A stretch of 64,000 nucleotides of DNA from Calocera cornea HHB12733 (taxonomy: Eukaryota; Basidiomycota; Dacrymycetes; Dacrymycetales; Dacrymycetaceae). The first letter of the stretch is position 1, and each line of letters starts with the position of its first letter. A program made the translations under genes and the position numbers. Below, piece after piece: positions 38,121 through 48,771 of this stretch. The notes under the pieces were generated by a model, which was not told where the DNA came from, searched no databases, and saw only the letters and a program-made list of their open reading frames with translations. The DNA is taken from the NCBI GenBank assembly GCA_001632435.1, contig KV423982.1:91341-155340 (forward strand), written 5' to 3'.

Positions 38121-38471
38121 ACTAGCTTTTGCGGGCCCGTCTTGGGGCTTGGGTCGGCAGTGGCATATGTATGCGGTGAAGCATTTGTATGTAAAGGAGC
38201 TGCGCCCTGTATGTATCCGTATTAACAACAATGAAAATGCAAAACCACAAAGTGAAGGTCGATTTGCTCTGCTGACGTAAACTAACAATGAGACGTAAGT
38301 GGACCCTGGCTTTGTCGGTCCGACCTCCGTAAGATGATCTCCCCGAAGTCTTTCACTCCACCACAATTGTAATCTAGTGCTAGCAAAGCATTTCTCGCCC
38401 TCCCAGCATCTCCGGAGGCAGCCATCATTCGCTCAACAACCACTGTCCGCATTGTACGCGGCCTGTCCACA
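38121..38471. other. Intergenic region, no gene seen
   Basis: About 350 bp holding the 3' end of the BEACH gene and the promoter of the next plus-strand gene. Confidence 0.45.
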
Positions 38472-39017
38472 ATGTCCTCGCCTCACTCCTCGCTTCCGAC
38501 GGCCGTCCAATCACTCTTCTTGCGCTCGCCTGCGCCATCACTCCGTCCATCCAAGCCATACGACACTTCCCTGACCCCAGTCATCTCTTCACTCTCCAGT
38601 CAATATCCGCCGAGTGTGATCTCCGGTCTGCATCTGCTGAACGATGATATCGAGAACGCGCATGTTGTCGCTCAGGCGCACGAGGGCGACGCGAGCTGCG
38701 ACACTTGGCATGCATTCTTGCACAGGAGGGAGGGAGATTACTGGAATTCCGGATGGTACGCCCCGTGCACTACTCACGTCTGAGTTCCGCTGATAAGATA
38801 GCCTAATGTGATCAGGTGGATCGCCCGCCTCTCCCACCCCTTGCTGCTCAAATTCGCCAACGCTGACAGCATGAGCAAGGCCAAGGCGGACGCGAAGTCG
38901 TTCGTGAGCGCCTGCGAGCGTGTGGGCACCGGAAGGAGCAAGGACGACGTGTTGGAGAAGAAGCAGTACGACCAGCTGAGGGAGCTGTGTGACTGGGACA
39001 TCGAGCATGGGAAATGA
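38472..39017 (+). CDS. Uncharacterised conserved-looking fungal protein
   Basis: Two exons (38472-38755 and 38816-39017) join in frame to 161 residues. A Ser/Pro-rich start (MSSPHSSLPTAVQSLF) leads into a segment with a distinctive, conserved-looking core: DTWHAFLHRREGDYWNSGWW followed by ARLSHPLLLKF. A charged helix ends the protein (DDVLEKKQYDQLRELCDWD). The His/Trp-rich HRREGDYWNS patch resembles an uncharacterised family widespread in fungi, but I cannot name it. No signal peptide or transmembrane segment was seen, so it is probably cytosolic. Confidence 0.78.
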
Positions 39018-39252
39018 GCTGCAAGGCACCACTGATGAACGAATTGTAAGGAGGCGGTTGTACTCGTGTACCAGATGTGTTGTTACTTGCGCGCGTGTTG
39101 TCGAGTGAATAATGTAGATTGTTGTTTATCGTGGTTTGTAACTGAAATCGGCGCGTCTTGAACCATGCAGGTACTGAATGGTGTATTCTTTCACAGAGTC
39201 GTTGATAGTAGAGAAGGCTGCCAACGCGGGCACCTCCTGCAAGACCCCGACA

Positions 39253-39522
39253 TCAGCGAGATGCGTTGCCCGCCAACCCAAGCTCTACAGCCTCCAAGCC
39301 CTCCCTGACCTTCTCCACTCCCTCCCCAACCTTCTCCAGCACCTTCGCGTCCCTCAAGGTCAACACGGTGCGCACGGAAGCGACATATTCCCGTGTTTGC
39401 GCAACGGAAGGGTCGTGTATGGTGTTCGCAGAGGTCGTTCTGCTGGACTGGAGCGAGGGCGGTGGGAACGACGCTGGAAGGAGCGGGAGATCGTCGTGTG
39501 GTTTGAGGGTTATGTCGGACAT
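39253..39522 (-). CDS. Small hypothetical protein, possible coiled coil
   Basis: A single exon of 89 residues starting MSDITLKPHDDLPLLPASF. After a Pro/Ser-rich start comes a helical, heptad-like stretch (AQTREYVASVRTVLTL, then DAKVLEKVGEGVEKVREGLEAVE), consistent with a short coiled coil. No family is recognised. The start context and the helix argue for a real gene, but the short length makes it uncertain. It lies between the convergent plus-strand gene ending at 39017 and the truncated ABC transporter copy. Confidence 0.5.
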   Translation of the reverse strand: MSDITLKPHDDLPLLPASFPPPSLQSSRTTSANTIHDPSVAQTREYVASVRTVLTLRDAKVLEKVGEGVEKVREGLEAVELGLAGNASR

Positions 39523-39788
39523 GGCGAGGAGTAGACCGAGCCTTATGATCTTATAACCGTGAGCTTGTCCGGCTCAGCGTGCAATAGCCTCGAGTGATAG
39601 GAGTACGGCACGGCGGCAGAGAGAAGAGCACGTTACTGGTCCTGACAACGCGGCAGCGCTGACTAAGTATTCCGGGCTCGCACTAGAAGGGTATTCTCGC
39701 ATGACACGGTATGGTTGCTACTCTAGCTACCTATAAGACCATGCATATACTCGCACAGTGTAATCCTCTCAGAAGGACAAGCCCAAAA

Positions 39789-42092
39789 TCATTCACGTGT
39801 GCCGTGAGAATACTTCTCAGCCCTGATATGCTCCGTCCACATGTGCGCAAATGTGCCATTCATTGCGACCAACTCGCGATGCGAGCCTCGCTCAATAATC
39901 TGACCGTCTTGGAGCACAAGAGTGCTGATGTAGGAATTGAGAAAGGGTAAGAGTAGATGTTAAAGTGCACTCACATATCAGCATTTGCAATGGTCTGACA
40001 ACAAACGGACTCGTGATCAGGGCTTTGGAAGTAGGGCGCCCAAGATCAGACTGATGCTTACCGAAAGCCGATGGGCGATTGTCAATGATGACTTTCCTTT
40101 TACCAGACCGTTGAGCGCTCTCTGGATATCCCTTTCCGTTGCCGTGTCCAATGCACTGGTTGCCTCGTCCAGAAGCAAAATACATAGGAGGGTCTTTGAG
40201 AATCATGCACGCGATAGCAACGCGCTGTTTCTCGCCCCCGCTCAGACTTGCACCGCGTTCACCTACTTTGGTCTCATATCCCGCAGGCAACGACATGATT
40301 CGCTCATGTATCTGTGCTGCCCTGGCTGCTGCCTCGACTTCCTCCGCCGTGGCGTCGAGCTTGCCGTATCTGATATTGAAGCCAATAGTATTGTTGAACA
40401 GCACCTGCGTCATCTTCAGCGGTCCTTCGCATTAGAGCAAGACTGCCATGACTTACACAATCCTGCGGCACCACACCGATGTTGCGGCGCAGACTTTTCC
40501 GTGTGATATCTCTGATATCATTCCCGTCTATGAGAATTCGGCCCTGACCTTCCTTGAGCTCGTAGAGTCTGAGCATGAGCCTCATGAGAGTGGTCTTCCC
40601 TCCCCCACTCTGACCAACCAACGCAACATGCTTCCCCTTAGGAACAGTGAAGGAGATATTTCTCACGGCAGTGGCTCCGCGTTGGCTCTCATAACTGGAG
40701 CTGACATTGTCGAACTCGATCACACCGTCCTTGACGATCAGGTCTTCCGCGCCGGGCTTGTCCTGCACTTCGAGTGGTTCATTGAGCAGCTGGATGAGCT
40801 TCTCCGCGTCGACGAGCGTTCGACTGATGTTTCTATAGATCATGGGAAGGTTCGTGAGCGGGCTGGTCAGCTGGCCAAGATAAGTGATGAATATGACGAA
40901 GGTGGCCTGGGTGGCCTGTCCAAGCGCTACTTGGCGCACAATGATTAGAGAGCCAAGTGCAATTCCAAGAATAAGCAGAACGGTATGCAGGAACCTCGTG
41001 AGGTAAGAGTACACTAAGAGAATGTTGGAAAGTGGTTAAGATACGCAACAGGGCAGGGGACATACTGAGTATCCGGCGCGACAGAGCTTGCGTATTGCTC
41101 CGCAACGCCCTGTACCTCTGGCTCGCATGTTCCTCCGCGGTGAAATATTTGACCGTGTCGTAGTTTATCAGGCAGTCGATCCGGACCTGGGCGGTGATCC
41201 TCCCCTGTGCGTTCAACTGTCTGCGCATGTCCACCTCCCAACGACTCCAGAGAATGGATAAGGTGGAATACAAGCACATGACGCACGCCAGGAGTGCGGC
41301 CATTGCTGGGCCGAAGAAAGACAGGATGAATACAAGCGCCACGGTGAGATCCAGCACGGTGGGCACGACGAATTGAACAAGGAGCTTTTAGTACCAAGGT
41401 CAGGATCAGAAGCACTTCAAGCAATCGTCGAACGCAGAGCGCGTACCTCGGACAGCGTGTTCAGAGACGTCCCCTGATCCAGAGGTTCCGTGAGTTCTCC
41501 CAAGCTCTGACTGTGATGGAACCCCATGGAAAGGCTCAGGAGGTGGTCGAATGCCAGGGACGGCATCTCCGGTGCGGTGTATTGCATGACGGGGACCCCT
41601 TGTACGATGCACTGTGGTCAGAGGAGCATAACTTGAGTGAAAGTCTGTTGTACACGTACAGACCATATCCCGCGCATTGCTCAGCACTTGGCTGCCAAAG
41701 AATGGGAGGGTGATGTACGTCGCCCAAGGGCCACCAAGGTCCTGGGTGCATGGTGCATGGTCAGAGCTTTGCAGTCTATTACGCAGGCTGGTACGCGGTA
41801 CGCGGTACGCACATGTCCCACTCGCAAGGGCATCAATCAGCCGGGCCAACGCAAGCGGCACGAGAACGTTCACTGCGCGCTCGGCGAGCAGGAGGAGGAG
41901 GAAGCAGGCCTGTTTGACTGCGGGCCAGAGCGCGTACAGTACTCTGGAAAGTGCCAATCTGGCAGAGCAGCAGCGTACCGCCAGCAACTGGAGGTAGAGC
42001 GACTGGGCTGGCCAGAGGTAGGGGGCGAGCAGACGGAGCATGCGGGCATGCTCCCGGGAGGAAGTTTTCTCCTCCAGATCCGCTTCGGTCAT
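39789..42092 (-). pseudogene. Hmt1-like ABC transporter, truncated and frameshifted (copy 3)
   Basis: A minus-strand relative of the gene at 9260-12996, starting at MTEADLEEKTSSREHARMLR. It corresponds to copy 1 only from about residue 230, so the extra N-terminal membrane domain is missing, and it was not found upstream. The transmembrane domain is largely readable through spliced exons (for example PTVLDLTVALVFILSFFG and FITYLGQLTSPLTN). Walker A (GQSGGGKTTLMRL) and the signature ([12 protein letters not shown]) are present. At about 40175-40185, four extra bases relative to copy 1 shift the frame just before Walker B. The downstream exons return to the original frame only if those bases are ignored, ending in HIRAEKYSHGTRE. 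It is most likely a non-functional copy, although a sequencing error at this single site cannot be excluded. Confidence 0.75.
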
Positions 42093-43241
42093 TCAGAGAG
42101 GACTAGGGGGTACAGGACTTGGGCCTTGGGTTCTTGGGTAACGGGTTGCGGCTTGGGTGGGTAGGAAGAGGTCAAGGAGGTCGCCCCAGGGCAGGCATCA
42201 GCACGCCTTTTGAGGAGTGGGCCGAGCCACTTGGATTGGATTTGGATTGGGCTTTGGCGCTGGTATCCGGGGTTAGACCGGCCCCGGGGCGGCTCATGCC
42301 TGAGGGGCGGTGGCCTAATGCGTGGCGTGTGACTCAACCGACGAATCGTGCCAGTGATTCCTGATGAGCACGAAGCGCCGCTCTGGCTAGTTGACCGTAT
42401 TGCCGCAGGGACACATGGGTGGAGAACCTGCCGGTGTTATACAGGTTGGACGGATGTCAACAAGATGCTGTAACTGACAGAGGTTGTTTCGGAATTCGCC
42501 CGCTTTTTTCGCCAAGTCACGCCCCTTGCTTACTCAGCCAGTGGACCCTGCACGTGCGTACGCTTCCCGTGGGCCAGCGGTGCGCTTCCATCGTGGGCGG
42601 TATGGCTACAGTACAGTATCTTGGTGCGGCAGTAGCTACCGTAGAAAAGAGACCGAACGACGAAAGAGAATGATAGTATCGCTCGCTGGGCAGTCGCGGT
42701 GCGCAACAGAAGAGAAGCTGTGAAGGGAGGGAAGGCGGGATAGATTGTCCGGCGGCGGACGAAGGGTGGAGATTGGTTGTGCTTGCGTAAGCGCCGTCTT
42801 TCACGGTTGCTTGTCCGCGCCACCCCACCCGCCGAGCCGACGGTGCTCGTCCGACGGAGGACGGCAGCCAAAACCCTGCACCAACACCGTACCGTGCCCG
42901 CTCTCAAAGCACACAGACGCGTACGCCAGCGCTCTCGTCCCCGGGCACAGAAGCAGCCCCATCATCCCCCCTCCCGCTCATCGTCGCCGTCGCCGTCGTG
43001 CCGGCCGAGAAAGGACGACGCTTGGCTTGACGACGGCCACCCTTCCCGTTCTGTCCGTGCGCGCGGACCACCGAGACTCAGCACACACCGTATTTAGTGC
43101 GCCCAATCGGTCAGCACACTCTGCACCAGCCAAGCCCTGCATTAGCAAGCCTAACCCCTCCCCTGCCAGGTCCTCCCTCTTCATAGAAGCTCATAGGCGC
43201 ACCACAGCAGCTCGCCGACCCTCCCACGAACGACCACGAGC
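42093..43241. other. Intergenic region, no gene seen
   Basis: About 1.15 kb between the truncated ABC copy and the NAD kinase, which are divergent. It should hold the NAD kinase promoter. The part nearest the ABC copy (42093-42340) is low-complexity Pro/Gln/Ser-coding on the minus strand, like the linker before the transmembrane domain in copy 1, and may be a remnant of that linker. Confidence 0.45.
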
Positions 43242-46200
43242 ATGACGTCCGCCTCCGAGCCACCCCAGCCCGCGCGACGCGGCTCCCGCCCGTCCTCCCT
43301 CCTCCTGCACACCACCCCCGTGCTCGACGGGCCGGTGGAAGTGACCACCTCCCCCGAGCCGGGCAACGCGACCCCCACGATCCTCCCGCCCGCCAGCTCG
43401 GCGCTCCACCCGGGCGGCGGGACACCGGGCACTGCGCGCTCCGTCCAGTTCTCCACCCCTGCGGCGGCAGCGGCGGCCTCGCCCCTGCGACAAGGCCACA
43501 GCGCGTCCCCCACTTCAACTGCTACAGCAACCGGCCCCTCCCCCATCCTGACCGGGCGGATGGCCGCCCACGCACACGGTCACGCCCCGCACCAGCAACA
43601 CCAGCAACACCCACAGCACCTCCTCCCGCGCCCGCACCTCGGCCCCGCGCACGCCCACCCCACCCCCGTCCCGCCTTCCCCCTGCTTCGTCCACTCCCTG
43701 CTCGACAAGGGCGTCTCCCTCGCCGAGTGGCTGCGGGAGAACTCAGCCCCGCCCTCAGGCGCAGTGACGCCGCTCACGCCGCCCCCCGGGTCCGGGTACC
43801 AGAGCGCGCCTAACCTCCCGCAGCTTGCCCAGATGGGAATGGGAAAGGACGGCCTGCCGCACCTCCCTCTCCCGCCGCATGCGAATGGCGCTGGCAGCGG
43901 GCTGCTGAGCGTTGCGGGCATGAATCGGGCGATGATTCGCGAGGCGAGCCAGGAGGCGGAGGATGCGCTCAGCGGGAGCGCAGCGGAGACCGAGGAGGAT
44001 GACGAGGACGAGGACGAGCATATGGAGAGCTTGACCAAACAGCTCGCGGACACCGCTGTGGGCGTCAGGGAGATGAGCAAGCAGCTTGGTTTGTCTTTTT
44101 CTTTGCATATATGCGTGTAGGGACTGACGTCGATTGAAGGTCGCGTGAGGGTCAGGAGCAACATCCAGAATGTGCTTATTGTTACCAAGGCACGGGACAA
44201 CAACCTCGTCAAGCTCACCAGGCAGCTTGCGCTGTACCTGATGTTGAAGCGTCGGGAGAACAGCCGCGGGCTGACTGTGTACGCCCCTCCACCTTTCGGT
44301 TTGCGCATACCCGATGCTCATCCGTATGCAGCTATGTCGACTCGCAGCTGCGTAATTCCCGCCGGTTCGACGCGGCCGGCATCGAGCGCGACCACCCGGA
44401 GCTGTTCGCGCCCGTCCAGCGGCGGCGCTCGTCCTCCGCCACGTCGCTCGTCTCGCTCTCCGACGGCTCGGCCTCCGCGCGGTCAGCGACCACCGCGTCC
44501 GGCACCGAGCGCCGGCGGGACCGGGACGAGGGCCAGCTGCGGTACTGGACGAGCGAGATGTGTACGCGCTCGCCGCACCTCTTCGACTTTGTCATCACCC
44601 TCGGCGGCGACGGCACGGTGCTCTTCACCTCCTGGCTCTTCCAGCGCATCGTCCCGCCCGTGCTGCCCTTCGCGCTGGGCTCGCTGGGCTTCCTGACCAA
44701 CTTTGACTTTGCAGAGCACGAGCAGGTCATGGACAACGTCGTCGACTCGGGCATCCGCGTCAACCTCCGCATGCGCTTCACGTGCACTGTATACCGCTCG
44801 GTGCACCGCGAGGCGGGCGAGGAGGGGTTCGCGGGCCCGCAGAGGGCAATGAAGCGCGGCAGCACGGGCGAGATAATCATGAAGTACACCGAGGCCGAGG
44901 CGTGGCAGGCGCTCGAGGCCGGCTTCTCGGGCACTCACCTCCAGGGCGGGCTGGGCAAGGACAGGGAGATCACGTGCTTGTCCACCAAGCCCGTCGAGAC
45001 GTTCGAGATCCTCAACGATCTCGTTGTGGATCGCGGCCCGAGCCCGTACATGAGCATGCTCGAGCTGTTCGGTGAGTCCTGCGCGTTGACCGCTGGCAAC
45101 GCTATGCTGATGCGATCTGCAGCGGACGAGCACCACCTGACGACGGTCCAGGCAGACGGGCTTGTCATCGCCACCCCTACCGGGTCAACGGCGTACTCGC
45201 TCTCCGCCGGCGGCTCGCTCGTCCACCCCGAGATCCCCGCGCTGCTCATCTCGCCCATCTGCCCGCACACGCTCTCCTTCCGCCCCATGCTCCTCCCGGA
45301 CAGCATGGAGCTGCGTATCTGCGTGCCGTACAACTCGCGGAGCACCGCCTGGGCGAGCTTTGACGGGCGGGGCAGGGTCGAATTGAAGCGTGAGCCATTC
45401 AGAGCTCACTTTACATGGACGTGTGCTGACGCGTGCGGGCAGAGGGAGATCACATCAAGATCACCGCTTCGCGCTTCCCCTTCCCGACCGTATGCGCAGA
45501 CAAGCAGTCGACAGACTGGTTCCACGCGATCTCGCGCACGCTCAAGTGGAACGAGCGCGAGCGGCAGAAGTCTTTCGTCGTCGTCGAGGAGGCCGCCGAC
45601 ACGCGCTCGGGAAAGCGCTCCGGCCCGGCAAAGGAGAACGGCGAGACGGCCAAGCTGCCGATCCCGGTCGTGTCGCAGCCGCCGCGCACTGCGAGCGTGC
45701 GGGAAGAGGAAGAGGACGACGATGATGGCGTGTTCGACATTGACGATTCCTCGGGTGACAAGGCGCCGCCTGTGCCTTCCTCATCAAGCGCTTCCTCGCC
45801 CAAGACGCCTGCGGAGCCCTCGGTGGAGTCGGACCCGGAAGGGATCTCCTCCCTCGCGTTCACGGACGTCAACCTGCCTGATTCGTATCAGCATTCGAAG
45901 AGCGGCATCTCCACCCCGGGGCGGTATGCGGGGCCTGGCGGCCCGGCCAACCACCCGCCGCGCAGCGTGCTCCTGCAGCAGCGGGTGCACGGCGGGCCGA
46001 TGTCGCGTGCTGTGGCTGCTGGCCGGGAGCGGGATGCCACCCGTGACGCGGCGAACAGCTCCATCCCGAGTACGACGCCGTTGGACAACCTCCGCACGCC
46101 TCGGCCTGAGGACCGAACGCTCATCACCGCAGGCGGAGGCGCGGCTGCCGGGCCTGCGCCGAGCCCACCTCCGGCGAGCAGGAAGCGCGGCACCGGCGCC

Positions 46201-46284
46201 AGGGAGGCGAGCGTCGGCAGGCGGGCATTCGCAGTCTACGGCCATGACGAGAGCGACTCGGGCACGAGCGGGAGCGAGGACTAG
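43242..46284 (+). CDS. NAD kinase with long N- and C-terminal extensions
   Basis: NAD kinase phosphorylates NAD to NADP using ATP. Five exons (43242-44088, 44140-44278, 44332-45071, 45123-45389, 45443-46284) join in frame to 944 residues. The kinase core runs from [20 protein letters not shown] through the signature [11 protein letters not shown] (about residue 420), the [16 protein letters not shown] motif and [20 protein letters not shown] (about 590), to [13 protein letters not shown]. The ND and GGDGT elements shape the active site in this family. The roughly 280-residue Pro/Ala/Thr-rich N-terminus and the acidic-Ser/Pro C-terminus are low-complexity and much longer than in yeast Utr1 (about 530 residues). 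The N-terminus contains [17 protein letters not shown], a possible conserved docking helix. No mitochondrial presequence is evident, so a cytosolic form is likeliest. Confidence 0.95.
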
Positions 46285-47162
46285 TGCGCCAGAGGGCCCG
46301 GCATGTGCTAGAGGTGAGGGGGACGAACGGACGATACCCGCATATATAACTAACGACCTGTTCCTTGAATGGAATGGAAAGACGCATCTCATTTTTCGTT
46401 CATCCGATCTGTTGAACTGTTCATTATACTCTCTTACTTAACTTCTTGACCGGCTTGACGACGACTTAGACTGTACAGTAGCATCAATGCGAGATCATTT
46501 GACGATCCTGTTGTTGTGCTGGACCGGACGACTGGGGACAGCGACGGCCAGGAGGAAAGTTGGAACGCGCGTATTACGCGCCTGTCCAGACCTATCATGA
46601 CAGCCCCAAACAACCACATTCATCAGGCCACCCAGGAAACATAACGACCGAGAGAGATAAATGACAACAACGCCTCCCAGGGCGCCTTTTTTTCTAAGCC
46701 GATACTGGCGCGCCTTCCCGGCCCGACGGACCGGGCCAACGCAACGCGGGTGGGGCTGGAACGGACAGAGTCGAGCGACGAAGTCGAAAACGGAAAACGG
46801 AAAACGGAAAGCAAGAAAGCGAAAAGTGAAAGCAAGAAAGCGAAAAGTGAAAGCAAGAAAGCGNNNNNNNNNNNNNNNNNNNNNNNNNNNNNNNNNNNNN
46901 NNNNNNNNNNNNNNNNNNNNNNNNNNNNNNNNNNNNNNNNNNNNNNNNNNNNNNNNNNNNNNNGAAAGCAAGAAAGCGAAAAGTGAAAGCAAGAAAGCGA
47001 AAAGTGAAAGCAAGAAAGCGTAAAGCGAACAGCAAGAAAGTGAAAAGCCGAAAACTGAAAGCAAGAAGCTGAAAGCAAGAAAAGCGAGAGCGAGCCGCCC
47101 ACCCGGCCACGGGCAACGGGCAACGGCCTACCGCCGCCCTCTCCTCCCCTCACTCATAGTAC
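46285..47162. other. Convergent intergenic region with minisatellite and gap
   Basis: Between the NAD kinase stop and the stop of the minus-strand low-complexity gene. It holds a 21-bp tandem repeat interrupted by 100 Ns, the usual placeholder for a gap of unknown size. No gene is supported. Confidence 0.6.
46790..47090. repeat. 21-bp minisatellite around an assembly gap (Ns 46864-46963)
   Basis: Tandem copies of a 21-base purine-rich unit (gaaagcaagaaagcgaaaagt) flank the N run on both sides in the same phase, and degenerate copies continue to about 47090. The unit is a multiple of three, so every frame stays open, but no gene is implied. The array probably caused the gap, so the true copy number is unknown. 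Confidence 0.92.
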
Positions 47163-48176
47163 TCAGACATCCTCCTCCTCCCCCTCCTCCCCCTCCTCCT
47201 CCCCCTCCTCATCGGGCTCGAGCACCAGGCCCAGGGCGCCGACGCCCACTGCCTTGCGCGGCCCGGTCCAGCTCCTGGCAAAGCCGGCGCGCGCCCGCGG
47301 GAGGGGCGCGATGATGCGGGAGGAGGGGCCGGGCCCGGGCATACCGACCCTCGCCTCGCTCGAGTCCCTTTCCTCTTCGCATGCCAATTCCAGATCCAGA
47401 TCCAGATCCGGCTCCGGCTCCGGCTCCCCGCAGTCCTCGCCCCCGGCTGCAAGGCGGCGCATGAGCACCGCCGGGGGCCACGCGCCCTGCAGGACCGTCG
47501 GGGCGCCGCACGCGCTCTGCTCGGCCAGACCCAGACCCGAGAGCGAAAGCGCGGGGGAAGGCAGCGACAGCCGGAAGGCGTCTGCGTCCGCGTCCGGGGA
47601 GAGCTCGGGCAGGAGCCGGCGTCGCTTGAGGGGCGGGGGGTGCGCGGGCGCAGGTGCTTCGAGCGGGGCGCGGGCGCGCGGGACGCGCGCTGGCTCTGGC
47701 TCTGGCTCTGGCTCGGGGGGGACGGGCGCGGGGCGGCGGCGGTTGTGGTTGGGGGAGGGGAGACCGAGGACGAGCCCCAGCCCGCGGATCTCCCGCCCCC
47801 GCTCTGGGGGGGACGGGCGGGTGAGGAAGGGGGCGAAGAGGTCGGTTGGGAGGCCGGGCGCTGGCGACGGGCTGCGGTGCGACGACCGGGGGTTCGTGAA
47901 TGTGGGGCTTGGGGGGCGGGGCGGGGCGCGCGCCCGGGCACGCTCACGCTTGTGCACCGTCCCCCGCTTGAGCGGGGAGCTGCTGGCCCTGCGGGCGAAG
48001 GCGGGTGTGTTGGGCGAGCGGGCGGCTAGGGGCGAGGGCGGGGCGGGGCTGCGGGGGGACGCGGACGGGGACGCGCCGGCCTTCGACAGCGGCAGCGGCC
48101 GTTTTGCGGGAGTAGAGGCAGTCGTGGGCGGGATGGGGCACGCCCAGGTCGCGCCGCAGAAGGGCGAGCCGTACAT
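47163..48176 (-). CDS. Low-complexity Pro/Arg/Glu-rich protein
   Basis: A single-exon open frame of 337 residues from MYGSPFCGATWACPIPPTTA to an acidic tail that is almost pure Glu/Gly/Asp. The frame stays open further upstream, but the ATG at 48176 is preferred because the preceding codons look non-coding. The N-terminus FCGATWACP has two Cys, a bipartite basic run follows (PPLKRRRLLPEL), and there are Pro-Glu and Asp-Leu repeats. The KRRR patch could act in nuclear import. No family is recognised. Low-complexity GC-rich DNA can create such frames by chance, so its reality rests on length, the sensible start and the polarised composition. Confidence 0.5.
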   Translation of the reverse strand: MYGSPFCGATWACPIPPTTASTPAKRPLPLSKAGASPSASPRSPAPPSPLAARSPNTPAFARRASSSPLKRGTVHKRERARARAPPRPPSPTFTNPRSSHRSPSPAPGLPTDLFAPFLTRPSPPERGREIRGLGLVLGLPSPNHNRRRPAPVPPEPEPEPEPARVPRARAPLEAPAPAHPPPLKRRRLLPELSPDADADAFRLSLPSPALSLSGLGLAEQSACGAPTVLQGAWPPAVLMRRLAAGGEDCGEPEPEPDLDLDLELACEEERDSSEARVGMPGPGPSSRIIAPLPRARAGFARSWTGPRKAVGVGALGLVLEPDEEGEEEGEEGEEEDV

Positions 48177-48771
48177 CGTTGTGCTCGCGGTCGTGGTTGG
48201 AAAGGGCGAGGGCGAGGGCGAGGGCGAGGGCGGGCCGAACGCGACTCGACTCTGGGCGCGTTGAAGAGGGCCGAGACGGGTCAACTCTACTGCAGCACGG
48301 ACGCGGAGGGAGAGCGCCAGGGACGCGCGGTCGCCGCGGTGTTGTCGGGCTGGATCGATTGTTGATTGTTGATTGTCGGCGTTGAGGGCTGCCAATGCCA
48401 ATGCCACGCGCATGAGAATGCTGCCGTAACGAGCTCCGGCGTACTCAGTACTCAGTACTACTGAGTGACTAGTTACTAGGAGAGCACATCTCTTGGCCTC
48501 CAGGTACATATCCTGTACCTCCGTTTACTGCCGTGCCCAGCATATGGCTTCCGCCTGGCGCATGTGCTTCTGCAGTGGGCTATGCTTCCATGAGCTTATG
48601 TACATGCGTTAGCCATCTATCCCCGCTCTAAGTCTCCCGCCGTTCCCATGGCCACGCACACGCGGGATCAAACCGGCGCACTCCAGGCCGTCTCAGGGCC
48701 CGGAGTGCGCGTGCCCGCCTCCCATTGACATCTAGCTTCTGCAAGCACTCACTGGCACTGTCATCGCGTCG
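48177..48771. other. Divergent intergenic region
   Basis: About 0.6 kb between the minus-strand low-complexity gene and the first exon of the Sec7 gene. It contains an inverted repeat at 48450-48466 and a 5-bp repeat just downstream, around 48813-48836. The Sec7 gene's true first exon may lie here, because its long exon has no in-frame ATG at its beginning. Confidence 0.45.
48450..48466. repeat. Short perfect inverted repeat
   Basis: Eight-base arms (actcagta and tactgagt) are separated by one base. The left arm also occurs once more just before it, giving a small direct-plus-inverted cluster. It could be a protein-binding palindrome in the divergent promoter or chance. Confidence 0.5.

Noticed and set aside
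41700..41830. Apparent frameshift in copy 3 at the PWWPLG region of the ABC transporter
   Set aside because: An alternative donor (after tac cgc) and the acceptor before gac ctt ggt give a continuous reading, so this site need not be a lesion.
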